DNA of 24,927 nucleotides from Chara braunii. Its lineage: Eukaryota > Streptophyta > Charophyceae > Charales > Characeae. Of the stretch, positions 1 through 8,789 are shown one piece after another (the stretch's first letter is position 1; each line of letters begins with the position of its first letter). The notes beneath the pieces were generated by a model that did no database searches, had not been told where the DNA came from, and saw only the letters and a list, made by a program, of their open reading frames with translations. The position numbers and the translations under genes were made by a program. The stretch spans positions 505,472 through 530,398 of the forward strand of contig BFEA01000725.1 in NCBI GenBank assembly GCA_003427395.1, read 5' to 3'.

Positions 1-1332
1 TTAGTACACATACCAACTAATTAGTGGTGGCTTTCAGAACAGATCTCAGTTGGGGTCAACAGGTAAGTGAGGTTCCTATTGTCAATACTANTTTTNGCAA
101 GATTAGNTCCCAAACAGAGAATACATCAGGAATAAATAATATTCTAAACTAATGTTGTCTGTCAGATGTCACATGACTGTCCATCTACTAATCAATAATA
201 AAAATAATGTTGACTAACCGGGTCTGTTCATAGCATGGAATTAAACTCGAACTTATCACCTGGAACCTACCCCTCCCTTTGTTCTTCTCAATGTCTCGGT
301 GTCACGTCCCTAAGCATCTGAAGCCAAGCGTGTCTGAAGGTGTGCAATCCGGTCCCACCCCTGTGCCCCGGGTTATCGTCGAGCAAGGCAGCCACAACAC
401 TCTTATTTACCCTCGTACGCCGACGAGCCTTCCATTCGGATGATCTGGCTGATCAAGAGGCAATTTAACGTCCGCCCCCAAGTGACATCAGGAATTATTT
501 TACGTCACAGCAGGACGACGATCACAGCCAGATCAGAGCCGAGTCCCCAGCCAGAAATGTTTATAGACGGTCTGGTAGGCGTCTGTAGAGGCTGCCACAC
601 TCGAGTTAACCCCTATCATGCGCAAGCAGCAGAACCAACGACGTGCAGCGAAGCATGCGCGTACTACACCCAGTGGGTTGGCATGGTGACCGTGACCCAG
701 TGCTTCGTCCAGGGCCCTTCAAGAAGCTCCGCCCGTCTTCCCCCAGATGCTCCACGTGAACAATCACGACTCTCAAGGTTGAGCGCTCACGACACCTCAC
801 GATGAGAGGACTCTCAAGACAGAACTCACAACCTCACGGTAAGAAGTGATGAAGAGGGTAGGTAAGGTTAAGAGCAACGTACCTCGTTTATGTTGCCCCC
901 AACCACAGAAATAATCTCACCAGATGACCTGAAGATGATTGCGATGACCAGTCACAGCATCGGCACAGCCAGCATTTCGTCGTTCCACCTCAGCTTCAAT
1001 CACCAACCAGATAGTTCTCATCACACTGCGAACACCCAATATTCACACCTTAGCCTTCCACTCGTCTTCACCCTCCTCACTACACACCACTTACGGCCAA
1101 ACTCTCCCAGCAGACCGCATGTATGTACCGTATAAGGCAGAAGACAAGCGCTAGATGAATGCAATCGTACCACAACTCCGATACCAAATTGCAAGGAAGA
1201 TGAGCAATAGCGAATTCCCGAACTCAAACAGCATCATACATGAGTGACCAAATAGCCATGACCTCGAACCATAAGCAGAATGGCATCACGAGTTATACCA
1301 AATAAGAACACAGCAATAGTTCGCAATTGACA
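1..1332. other. Non-coding stretch with no recognisable gene
   Basis: No protein family, RNA gene or repeat array could be recognised. Open frames here (for example the 121-codon frame at 440-805) have no recognisable motif and look like chance. Ambiguous bases lie at 91, 96 and 107, so the first hundred bases are low-quality sequence. Confidence 0.5.
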
Positions 1333-1506
1333 ATGCTGAAATTGTCTCTCATCATCATCAATGAAGAACAAGAGTTGGTATCCTATTGGCGCTCGGCGCC
1401 CATACTACAAGATGGCAGATCCTACAATGCCGAAGTTGACGTCAACAGCTTCACCGAGGTACGAGCATATGCGGCCAATGCCGCTCGCCTCAAGCACCAG
1501 GTATGA
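1333..1506 (+). CDS. Small ORF (57 aa), possible exon or fragment
   Basis: An ATG at 1333 opens 57 codons ending with TGA at 1504-1506. The protein starts MLKLSLIIINEEQELV and ends RAYAANAARLKHQV, a balanced, soluble-looking composition. The last sense codons read CAC CAG and are followed by GTATGA, so the frame stops exactly where a consensus 5' splice donor (CAG|GTATGA) would sit. That suggests either a real exon end or coincidence. A TGGTATC string at 1376-1382 resembles the first 7 bases of an initiator-Met primer-binding site but does not continue the match. I do not recognise the protein, and no partner exon was found. Confidence 0.25.
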   Translation: MLKLSLIIINEEQELVSYWRSAPILQDGRSYNAEVDVNSFTEVRAYAANAARLKHQV

Positions 1507-2160
1507 CTCCCGCTTCGCTCTCAACCCCGAACCTCACCGCACAGATGCCTCTAGCACCCAAGGACCAACCTGCGCCCAATCCAGCTTACANCAGGCAGCG
1601 TGGCTATGGCTGCCTGCTTCTTCCACACTCGCCCGTGAGTGCGAGGGCGCCAGCCAGCAAAATAGCGCAGCAGCGCTGTCGCCACATGCAGCCAGCACCC
1701 GCATGACAAATGAGGAGGCTGGCCCTTGCCTATATCCCCGTGGCCTGCCTGCGTCCAGTCCAAGAAGCTTCCAGTAGGCCCCGGTAGCCTGAGGCCCAGT
1801 CACGAGGAATGCAGGCATTGGGCCTGAAGTAGTTGCATGTGCCCAACTGCTTTCGGCCTGTGCTTGGCCCGGTACCCGTACCCAGCCCGGGGCCTGCTTT
1901 ACATTCATTCACACGGGCGGCCCAGGGCCTGAGTTCATTCAACCAACTGATGTTGTGCAACTGCCTGAATTTCCCCATTTGCGGGGGTACCCTGAAAATG
2001 AGGCCCTGAGGGCCTGTCGTGCCTACCTTCACTTAGGGCGGCCGACCTTGTTGCAAATAAGGCCCGTAGGGCTAAGCGGGCATAGCCTCGCAATAAATTC
2101 ATTTCTAAAAAAATACAGGTAAACTCACGGACCATATATCTCATGATAAAAAATGACCAA
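1507..2160. other. Gene-free stretch rich in GGCCTG/GGCCC
   Basis: From about 1730 to 2090 the hexamer GGCCTG and close variants (GGGCCTG, GGCCCG, GGCCCT) recur many times at irregular spacing. This looks like a degenerate GC-rich repeat rather than a gene. One ambiguous base is at 1591. Overlapping ORFs on both strands share this low-complexity composition and are not called. Confidence 0.4.
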
Positions 2161-2345
2161 AAAAAAATCCTGCTTTTCTTTATATATATGTTTTTAATTT
2201 TGTTTAAATCGATTTTAGTTTTTGATTTTTTTTAAATCTTAAACAAAGTTGGATTCCAAAAAAAAAAAAAATAGGAGTGTAGGGTTTTTTTAGCCCTACA
2301 CGCCCATATATATATATTTTTTTTTCATGCATAAGAAAAAAAAAT
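2161..2345. repeat. AT-rich tract with a small hairpin
   Basis: Long A and T runs and an alternating TA stretch dominate. Within it, GTGTAGGG at 2277-2284 and CCCTACAC at 2294-2301 form a perfect 8-bp stem with a 9-base T-rich loop. No coding potential is visible. Confidence 0.45.
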
Positions 2346-2372
2346 AAAAATCTTGCACTGAAGTCGGCTGGT

Positions 2373-2416
2373 CGGCCTAGGCCGAACCCGACCGATTCGG
2401 CCATCGGCCTAGGCCG
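2373..2416. repeat. Two copies of a 12-bp palindrome, 32 bp apart
   Basis: CGGCCTAGGCCG occurs at 2373-2384 and again at 2405-2416. Each copy is a perfect palindrome, and the spacer is itself rich in CCGA/TCGG. The paired arrangement could be a protein-binding site or a remnant of a GC-rich repeat. The sequence does not decide between these. Confidence 0.6.
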
Positions 2417-2460
2417 CGGTCGACTTGGACCCCCGGCAGCGGCCGGGCGTGCAACATAAA

Positions 2461-3497
2461 CGTCCCCCGCGCCATGGTCTGGTCATGCAGAACGTAGGCA
2501 ATCCCTTCCCTTCTCTCTTCCTAAGTCCTTGCAATTCCGTGTTCTTTGCGCATGCATGCACGTTATAAATTTCGGCTGCGCAATTAGATAGCTCTCTTAA
2601 CAGTTGCTGGAAGCTCGGGGCAGCGTGATCAGTGAGGGTCGGCTCATGAGTGAAGTAAGAGGTGAGTGAAGTGGGAGTTGGGCGACCCGACGAGCTGGTG
2701 TCTAATGTGCGAGATTGACGCGTGGGGCTACGACGGACTGTAGCGGGCGGGCGAATCCGACGGGCACAGGAGGACTAAGCGGGGTGACAATTTCGTGGTT
2801 TGGTGCATGACGACGGACTGCCCGCATCGGAGAGAGAAAGAGAGAGAGAGAGTTGAGGTGGATGGACGTGGAGTTGTAATTTTCTTTGTCTTTCTCAATC
2901 TTGTACATAAGTTTTTATTTCGGCTTCGGGCGAGCCACCCTTATTTTCGATTTGGCATCTCTCCTTGTTTTCGCTTTTGATTGGCGCTCCTCGATTTTGA
3001 TCTACTCCTTTTTGTATATGACGGATGGATGGGTTCTGCATAAGGGTTGGTTGAATGACGTGCTTGTTGTCTTAGAGTCTCTTTTTGTTCATCTTGGCTC
3101 GCGATGAATGGCTAATTACAGGGGTTGATGTTGTTGCGATGTCGAATGTATGATGCGATGTCACTTTGCATAACGATAATATTTGCTGACTGTGGGATCA
3201 CTGAACGATTAGATGATTGAGTGATTGTCTATGCCACGTGGAAATTTTGCAAGTAGGATTGAACTCTCACTTTTGCACAAAAATCAGCCAACAAGCTTGT
3301 GTACGACTGAGCACCTCGTGTGCGCACTTGCAAGCACGACCTGATTAGCGCGGCCTACACGTGTCCACACGCGGGCGATTCGCGATCACTGACGAACGGG
3401 TTTATGAGGATTTAGGCCGATAGGAAATTCCGCCACCATACCCGAAAATTTCCTTGACCATCGAAGCACAATCAGATACGTACGCCGGAATGATAAG
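2461..3497. other. Gene-free stretch
   Basis: No convincing coding region or RNA gene is seen. A short imperfect GA microsatellite lies at 2830-2852. Short frames on both strands have no recognisable motif. Confidence 0.4.
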
Positions 3498-3908
3498 ATG
3501 TCGTACACCACGGACCGCGAATATTTAGAGCAGTGGGAGGAAGAACATCTTAGGCTGAGATATCCGGAATTTCCCTGTCTAACCGAGAACCGACTGTGCG
3601 CCAGGGAGTTTCACCGTGCCGTAACCAGCGACCCGAGGTGCCCCGACTACCCAACTACGTATAACACCCAATACTTCATATCCCCTGGCTTCGTCGTTAT
3701 TGCTACTAATTTCCCTCCCTTCCACATCCTCCTCCCATACCACCAGCTTATGGTGGTTCCGTGGAACTCCATAGCCCCGTATTGGCCCCACACGCCGTGC
3801 AGAAATTGCAGACGACGTGGCAACCACCGAGCCTCTGGAATTACGGAGCCTAACCATAACCCGGGACGACAATCGCCACGTGTCCCCATCCGGAGGACCG
3901 ACTCATAG
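3498..3908 (+). CDS. Unknown 136-aa ORF upstream of the gypsy primer-binding site
   Basis: A true ATG at 3498 opens 136 codons to TAG at 3906-3908. The start is acidic and aromatic (MSYTTDREYLEQWEEEHLRL), followed by a hydrophobic, proline/tyrosine-rich middle, a C-x2-C pair (TPCRNCRRR) near residue 105 and a basic tail. A second open frame (3817-4203, no ATG start) overlaps the tail and reads as plausible coding (EPLELRSLTITRDDNRH), so the original protein may have continued there after a frameshift near 3790. It lies directly before the primer-binding site of the large gypsy element, where a 5' LTR is expected. It is therefore either an LTR-embedded or neighbouring-element ORF, or chance. 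I do not recognise the family. Confidence 0.35.
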   Translation: MSYTTDREYLEQWEEEHLRLRYPEFPCLTENRLCAREFHRAVTSDPRCPDYPTTYNTQYFISPGFVVIATNFPPFHILLPYHQLMVVPWNSIAPYWPHTPCRNCRRRGNHRASGITEPNHNPGRQSPRVPIRRTDS

Positions 3909-4206
3909 AAGTCACAAACCTTACGGACGGGCCTCTCCCCGAACCGCCGCCACTAAAACAGGCGGATCGGACGACCCAGGATGCACCACGCATACCACCT
4001 TCCTTATGCTGCACGACATCGACCGCTATCAGATCAGAAGTAACCCGTCCCTTAGCCTTATTGCACCTATGCCTCTGAACCCCTGTCAGATCTCAGTTAT
4101 GACCTGGGACTCCACCCCCACTTCCCCAAAAATCCTTGGCACACCCCTTTTTGCACTTCTAGGCCCACATCCCACTCCGATCAGGAAGTGGCGCCGGGCG
4201 TGAGGT

Positions 4207-4218
4207 TGGTATCGGAGC
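4207..4218 (+). other. Primer-binding site, initiator tRNA-Met type
   Basis: TGGTATCGGAGC matches the plant LTR-retrotransposon consensus TGGTATCAGAGC (complement of the 3' end of tRNA-iMet) at 11 of 12 positions, and the following CC continues the match. It lies 129 bases before the first in-frame ATG of gag, as expected for a primer-binding site. The 5' LTR should end within a few bases upstream, but no clear TG...CA boundary is visible there. Confidence 0.75.
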
Positions 4219-4257
4219 CCGACACGTGGCAGGGTTTTAGGATTCGCAGGGCAACGA

Positions 4258-5569
4258 TTGAGATCGACGCGATCTCGACCTCAGAACGCGCATCGACATG
4301 ACCCCGTTGTTACAAGAAGCCGGTCTGCTGCTCGACGGGCGGCCAATATGAACGCTAATCAACAGAACCCGAACTCACAACAGAACCCCAATCAACAGCT
4401 CAATCCTAATCAACCCGCACCACGGGCACGGGCACCCATGGCCCCACCTGATCTCTATCTGTTCGATTCCACTCATCACCTTGTTGGAGCATGGCTGGAC
4501 ACGCTCCGAGCTCAGCGGTACGATGACAACGAGGCACAGGTAAACATTCCCGCTCGACTAGGGGGGGATGCTCATCATTGGTTCAGCACCTATGTATGGG
4601 TTGATCTCCCGACATTCGAGCGAGGCTTTCTGAACCGCTTCGATTATATCCATCCGGAACAGGCCCTCTTCATGATTAAAGATCGAGTCCAAAACCCCTC
4701 AAGTCTGTCACTGAGTACCGGAACCGAATTTACCGAATGTTTGTAAAAACCGAACGAGGTGAATAGGTAGGTAGAGATTTGTTTATCGATGGGCTTCGCA
4801 GCAGAGCGATGAGGGCGAAACTGCGAAAACAGTTCTCCCCCATCAATCACACACTGCAACAGATCATGGCAGCCGCAAAAGAGATGGAACGAAAATCCGC
4901 CGCAAGTTTCCTAGAAGGTGAAGATTATCCTAGGGAAGGAGACTCGTCCAAACTGGCGAGAGCTAAAGCTGAGCTAGCTGCGCTACAGAATAAGTTTGAA
5001 AACATGGGATTTGTGTCTGGCCCCGTCACCTATCTGGAACAGATTAGCCCCAAATGACCAGCCCAGAGTGTGATTACGGGCATGCCAGTTCCCATGATGA
5101 CGACACCCCCACCTCCTATCGAAAGTCCCGCACGACCGAATGTATCAACCGCCTTATTGGAATTGACCAAAACACTGGTCAATCTGATCCAGGAGAGCAA
5201 AAAGGAACAACGGGAGCACCATGCTCGAATAGAGGCGATGATGAGGTAGATGCGACCGATAGCAGTACGGGCCGCCCCGATTCAACACGGGATGGCTCTA
5301 GCACCCGCTCTTGGAGGGGCCGCTGGTAACTTGAACGTCTGTTACACGTGTCACCAACCTGGGCATATAGCCCGGACTGCCCTCATCGACCCCCTCAACC
5401 GTGGATCGGAGCCGCACCGGTAGCAGCAGCCCCGATCGCTAACGGACCCGGACGAGTAGGAGCGTTGATGGAAAAAATGGAAGGAGGAGGAAGCGCGCTA
5501 ACTACGACGGAAGAAGCCGCTGAACTCATACCGTTGGATCAGTACGTAACACTTGGATATCCGGATTAG
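4258..5569 (+). pseudogene. gag: gag (capsid and nucleocapsid), broken
   Basis: Capsid-like protein that would package element RNA. The frame opens near 4258, with first ATG at 4348 giving an Asn/Gln/Pro-rich leader (MNANQQNPNSQQNP). It continues through a retrotransposon gag region (PARLGGDAHHWFSTYV) to about 4695. There it shifts frame: the rest (FIDGLRSRAMRAKLRKQF, a typical gag segment) runs in the next frame with stops TAG 4764-4766, TGA 5055-5057 and TAG 5247-5249. A likely coiled-coil stretch lies near 5150-5240. A zinc knuckle starts at 5340 (CYTCHQPGHIAR; C 5340, C 5349, H 5364). Its last Cys (TGC 5378) is in another frame, which implies loss of one base near 5373. The C-terminal gag tail then runs open to TAG 5567-5569. 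Confidence 0.85.
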
Positions 5570-6540
5570 GCATGATCGGAACGATCAGACCCGCACCCGA
5601 ACAGAGGGAAGTGGCAGAATGAAGACCGTCTCCAGGAGAAATGGAGTCGGGAGGACCCACCTTCGTCACCGGGAAAATCGACGTTTTGAACATTGTACGG
5701 GCGTTAGATCACCGAATCCCTCTCCCAATCGGTCACCTATTATCGATATCAGAACAAGCTAATGAACGTATGCTGCAACACTGCAAGGCGAATCGAAAGT
5801 GATTCGCCCTTGCTCGAACAACAAATACGAAAGGAAAGAGTCCAGCACAAGACGAACCCGTCACTAACACATCCGATCCGATACGCTTGGGATTAATCCA
5901 GAAAGATGATCACTTCCTGCGGCTTAAAGCAATTCCCTGGAAATCCGCAGAATGTGATATCGAAGTATGGGGAGTCCTGTACAACGCCATTATTGATTCT
6001 GGAGCAGTTGTCTTAGCTATCTCACTACGAGTAGTCGAAAGAGCGGGAAGAAAGAAAAATCTGATTATACTTAAGCAAAAGGATCAGCTTGTCTCAACAG
6101 ATGAGGAAAATATCAAAACAGTGGGACGAATGACCAATGTTGCTTTTTGACTAGGTAAGGTGCATGCTCTGGGAGATGTCGTGGTGTTAGGCGTCAACAC
6201 TTATGATGTTCTTTTGGGTTTACCTGCTTTTATGGCTCTGTGAACCAACTTGGACTTCGAAAGACAATCGATTATCCTCCAAAATACAGGAGGAAAACCT
6301 TACGCCATACCTATGAGACTGACCCTTCGTACTACCGTTAATGTAACCCCACAAGTTCCTCAAGTGATGGCAGAAACTCTCCGTGTGATCAACCGGGAAA
6401 ACTGCGCGGACGATGAGCAATCATCAAAAGATGCGGATAGTAGTGATGAGGATGATGCGGCAATTCTGGAATTGGCGCGACAACGCATCAGTTACCCTGC
6501 GCAACGAGCAAATGCAAAACCTCTTAACCTGACTAATTGA
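5570..6540 (+). pseudogene. pro: Retropepsin-like aspartic protease region, broken
   Basis: One reading frame covers the whole region, interrupted by TGA at 5620, 5800, 6148 and 6241. The protease core has the catalytic triad sequence Asp-Ser-Gly at 5995-6003 (YNAIIDSGAVVLAIS), the retropepsin signature that cleaves gag-pol. After the 6148 stop the frame continues with GVNTYDVLLGLPAF, the conserved second half of retropepsins (DVLLG). This is followed by a linker (FERQSIILQNTGG) and an acidic segment. The catalytic residues are intact, so the stops rather than active-site loss disable it. Identification as a retropepsin is firm. The upstream 300 bases (ALDHRIPLPIGHLL) are a conserved-looking gag-protease spacer. 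Confidence 0.8.
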
Positions 6541-6821
6541 AACTTGTAGAGGACACGGACAATGATTCTGGGTGAACCTCTCGTACAGATATCGAGGATG
6601 GTCAATTCTTTGGAACCCCCTCGAACCCTGTACGAAGGTATCTCCCCTCTCCTTGCGCGATACAAAGACAAGAGACACTTCTACGACATCACGAGCCTCC
6701 CGTGATCTCTTTTGCCACCTGCAAAAGAAATACGATTGCTACGCTTAAGGGCGGAGGCCAATTCCTTGGAACCCCCTGAGCGCCTCGAAACCGGACTCAT
6801 ATCAAAACCGCAACGAAACCC
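6541..6821 (+). pseudogene. Protease-RT linker with duplicated 22-bp motif
   Basis: Two copies of a 22-bp motif (6600-6621 and 6756-6777, two mismatches, 156 bp apart) encode GQFFGTP and GQFLGTP in the reverse transcriptase frame. The spacing is a multiple of three, so both sat in the polyprotein. Stops (6570 and after the second copy at 6778) break the frame. No known domain is recognised. Confidence 0.45.
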
Positions 6822-7994
6822 GTGCCATGGCAGGATATTCACGACGGAGTAACCCCGGAGGAACACGTGGTCATTCGAGAGCAGGACGCACAAATGATGG
6901 CCACGGTATTCTCTTGGCGATCAGATAACTCATTCAGTTCCGCACCCCCGCCTGAAACCACTAAGCGGAAGAGTACGAAACAAATCGACATGCAGATATG
7001 GAACCAGTCGTATGAGCTGCACGTGCCCCACTACGTACCTGACGAAATCCACCAACTCATCGCGAACATTATAAAGGAATACCAGGGAGCGATTAGTGTG
7101 ACAGACATAGACATTGGACTATCACTGGTCATACAACATGAGATTCAAACCAGAAACCATCCCCTGATCCACTGTAAACCCTACAGATATTCCCTAGTAG
7201 AACGGAAGACAGCCCTTCAACGGATTCGGAAGTTCGAAGCTAATGGTTGGATCGAACCCGCCACTGGACCATGGTCATTCCCGGTAGTATTAGTGCCGAA
7301 GAAGAATGGGTCCATTCGCATTTGCATCGATTATCGGAAGCTGAATGATATCGCGACCAAAGATGTGTATCCCCTTCCCCGGATTGATGATTTGTTGGAT
7401 GCGATTGAATGTGCTAATTATTTCAGTAAACTTGATATCGGTCATGACTTCCATCACATTCTGGTTAAGGAGGAAGATCGACCGAAAATGGCCTTCGTAC
7501 TGTTTGAGGGCACGTGGCAGTGGGTTCGGTGTCCTATGGGGATTTGTAATGCACCTGCTACGTTTCAGCGGGCCATGAACGTGACCTTTCAGAACTTCGT
7601 CAACAAGACGCGGCTGACTCAGGGAATGATCAACTTCTGCGTCATCGTGTACATGGACGACATCCTAGTCTACTCAGAAACCTATCATGGGCACGCACAA
7701 CACATCGAGTGGACACTGGGAGCTCTGAGAGACGCTGGGTTCAAGATCGCGCTTGAAAAAAATGAGTTTTTCCTATCGGAGATCTCGTTCTTGGGCTACA
7801 TGGTGACACGGGGAGGACTGTGGCCAGATTCGAGAAAGGCCGCGGCGGTGAAGGATGCCCCCGCTCCCACATCGCTGACGCAGGTTCGAGCCTTTTTGGG
7901 ACTATCGTCGTACTATCGTCGTTTCATCAAGGGCTTTGCCGCGATAGCAAGGCCCCTAACGAACTTGCTGCGGAAGGACCAGACTCTCAGTTAG
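6822..7994 (+). pseudogene. pol: Ty3/gypsy reverse transcriptase domain
   Basis: The longest surviving pol frame (390 codons) ends at a TAG at 7992-7994. It has no proper start of its own, as expected for part of a polyprotein. RT motifs in order: the fingers region (PVVLVPKKNGSIRICIDY), motif A Asp at 7434-7436 (FSKLDIGHDFHHI), motif B (CPMGICNAPATFQRAMN), the catalytic YMDD box at 7650-7661 (VIVYMDDILVY), then the thumb/connection (FLGLSSYYRRFIKGFA). These are diagnostic for the Ty3/gypsy RT, which copies element RNA into DNA. All visible catalytic residues are kept. The product would be cut off before RNase H by a frameshift near 7990. Confidence 0.92.
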
Positions 7995-8566
7995 GACGCC
8001 AAATTGAGCAGGCCTTCGCTACCCTCAAGGGCGCCTTGGTTACAACACCTATTTTGATCCGGTCGGACCCTATGAAGCAGTTCATTCTCATTACGGACTG
8101 GCAACCAGAGGCAATTTCCGCCATTCTAGCGCAAAAGGGGAATGGAGGTCGTGAACACGTCATCGAATATGCATCGCGCACAGTGCCAGACGAGCGGAGG
8201 AACCAGTCGGGCCCGCAAGGCGAATGTTACGCCGTGGTCTGGGAAATTTAACACTTCCATCCGTATCTTTACGGACGGAAGTTTCTTCTAGTGACTGATC
8301 ACGAGCCGCTGCTGGCTCTGAAGAGGCTCACTAACTACATTGGTATGATTGGGCGTTGGGCGGTACGCCTACAGGAGTACGATTTCGACATTGTCCATCG
8401 GAAGACGGAGAGGCACGGAAACGCCGACGGGTTGACACGTCTGCATCAACCAGCGAAGGTGCCTAAAGGCGAAGAAATCATTCCGTGGAAGGAACAGGAA
8501 TACGGACAAGTGGCAGTCCTTCCACGTGGCAAGAAGCAGACAAGTGACAATGGGGGACGAAGGTAA
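7987..8566 (+). pseudogene. RNase H domain of pol, split by a stop
   Basis: In the next frame relative to RT, EQAFATLKGALVTTPIL marks the start of the gypsy RNase H region. All four acidic active-site residues are visible in one frame: Asp 8096 (ITDWQPEAI), Glu 8222 (GECYAVVW), Asp 8297 (VTDHEPLLAL) and Asp 8426 (GNADGLTRL). A single in-frame TAA at 8249-8251 splits it. The family usually has Gln there, so a C-to-T change of CAA is the simplest explanation (inference). The domain would degrade RNA in the RNA/DNA hybrid. After 8464 comes a linker that ends in TAA at 8564-8566. Confidence 0.88.
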
Positions 8567-8627
8567 TCCTGCAACACCTCTCTCTCCCCTCTCACCTTCA
8601 TCTCTCCTCTCTCTTCCCGACAAATTT

Positions 8628-8789
8628 TGCTATTTTTGCGAAGCGATTTCACGCGTTTATTCCGTCCCTATGAATCCTACCGGGGAAGGATATGTCGAGT
8701 GGGTAGATTGTCGGTAGTGTATCGCGCGAGCCCATGGCTCCTGCATTCAGTATCGAAATGGCAATAAGCCTTGGTTGTGCCCCTTGTGT
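8628..8789 (+). pseudogene. PHD-type C4HC3 zinc finger between RNase H and integrase
   Basis: In the integrase frame, eight ligands appear in PHD order. C-x2-C is at 8628 and 8637 (CYFCE). C-x2-C is at 8709 and 8718, inside EWVDC..C. Then H is at 8733 and C at 8742 (IARAHGSC), giving C-x2-C-x4-H-x2-C. The finger ends WLCPLC with C at 8778 and 8787. The W two residues before the final C-x2-C is the typical PHD tryptophan. A TAG at 8715-8717 falls between the third and fourth ligands. PHD fingers usually bind histone H3 tails, so a targeting role for the integration complex is a fair guess. The 23-residue spacing between the second and third ligands is on the long side. RING or other C4HC3 folds are less likely given the WVDC...H..C...WxCPxC pattern. 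Confidence 0.72.

Noticed and set aside
440-805. 121-codon frame with several Cys/His
   Set aside because: No consistent zinc-ligand spacing, no known motif, and an overlapping minus-strand frame of similar quality.
1376-1387. Second primer-binding site for a copia-type element
   Set aside because: Only the first 7 bases (TGGTATC) match, and no gag or LTR could be recognised around it.
3245-3290. tRNA T-arm-like sequence GAGTTCAATCC on the minus strand
   Set aside because: The B-box pattern matches, but flanking stems do not pair and no A box lies at the right distance.
8369-8652. Minus-strand frames over the RNase H/PHD linker
   Set aside because: They lie opposite recognisable pol sequence and have no motif of their own.
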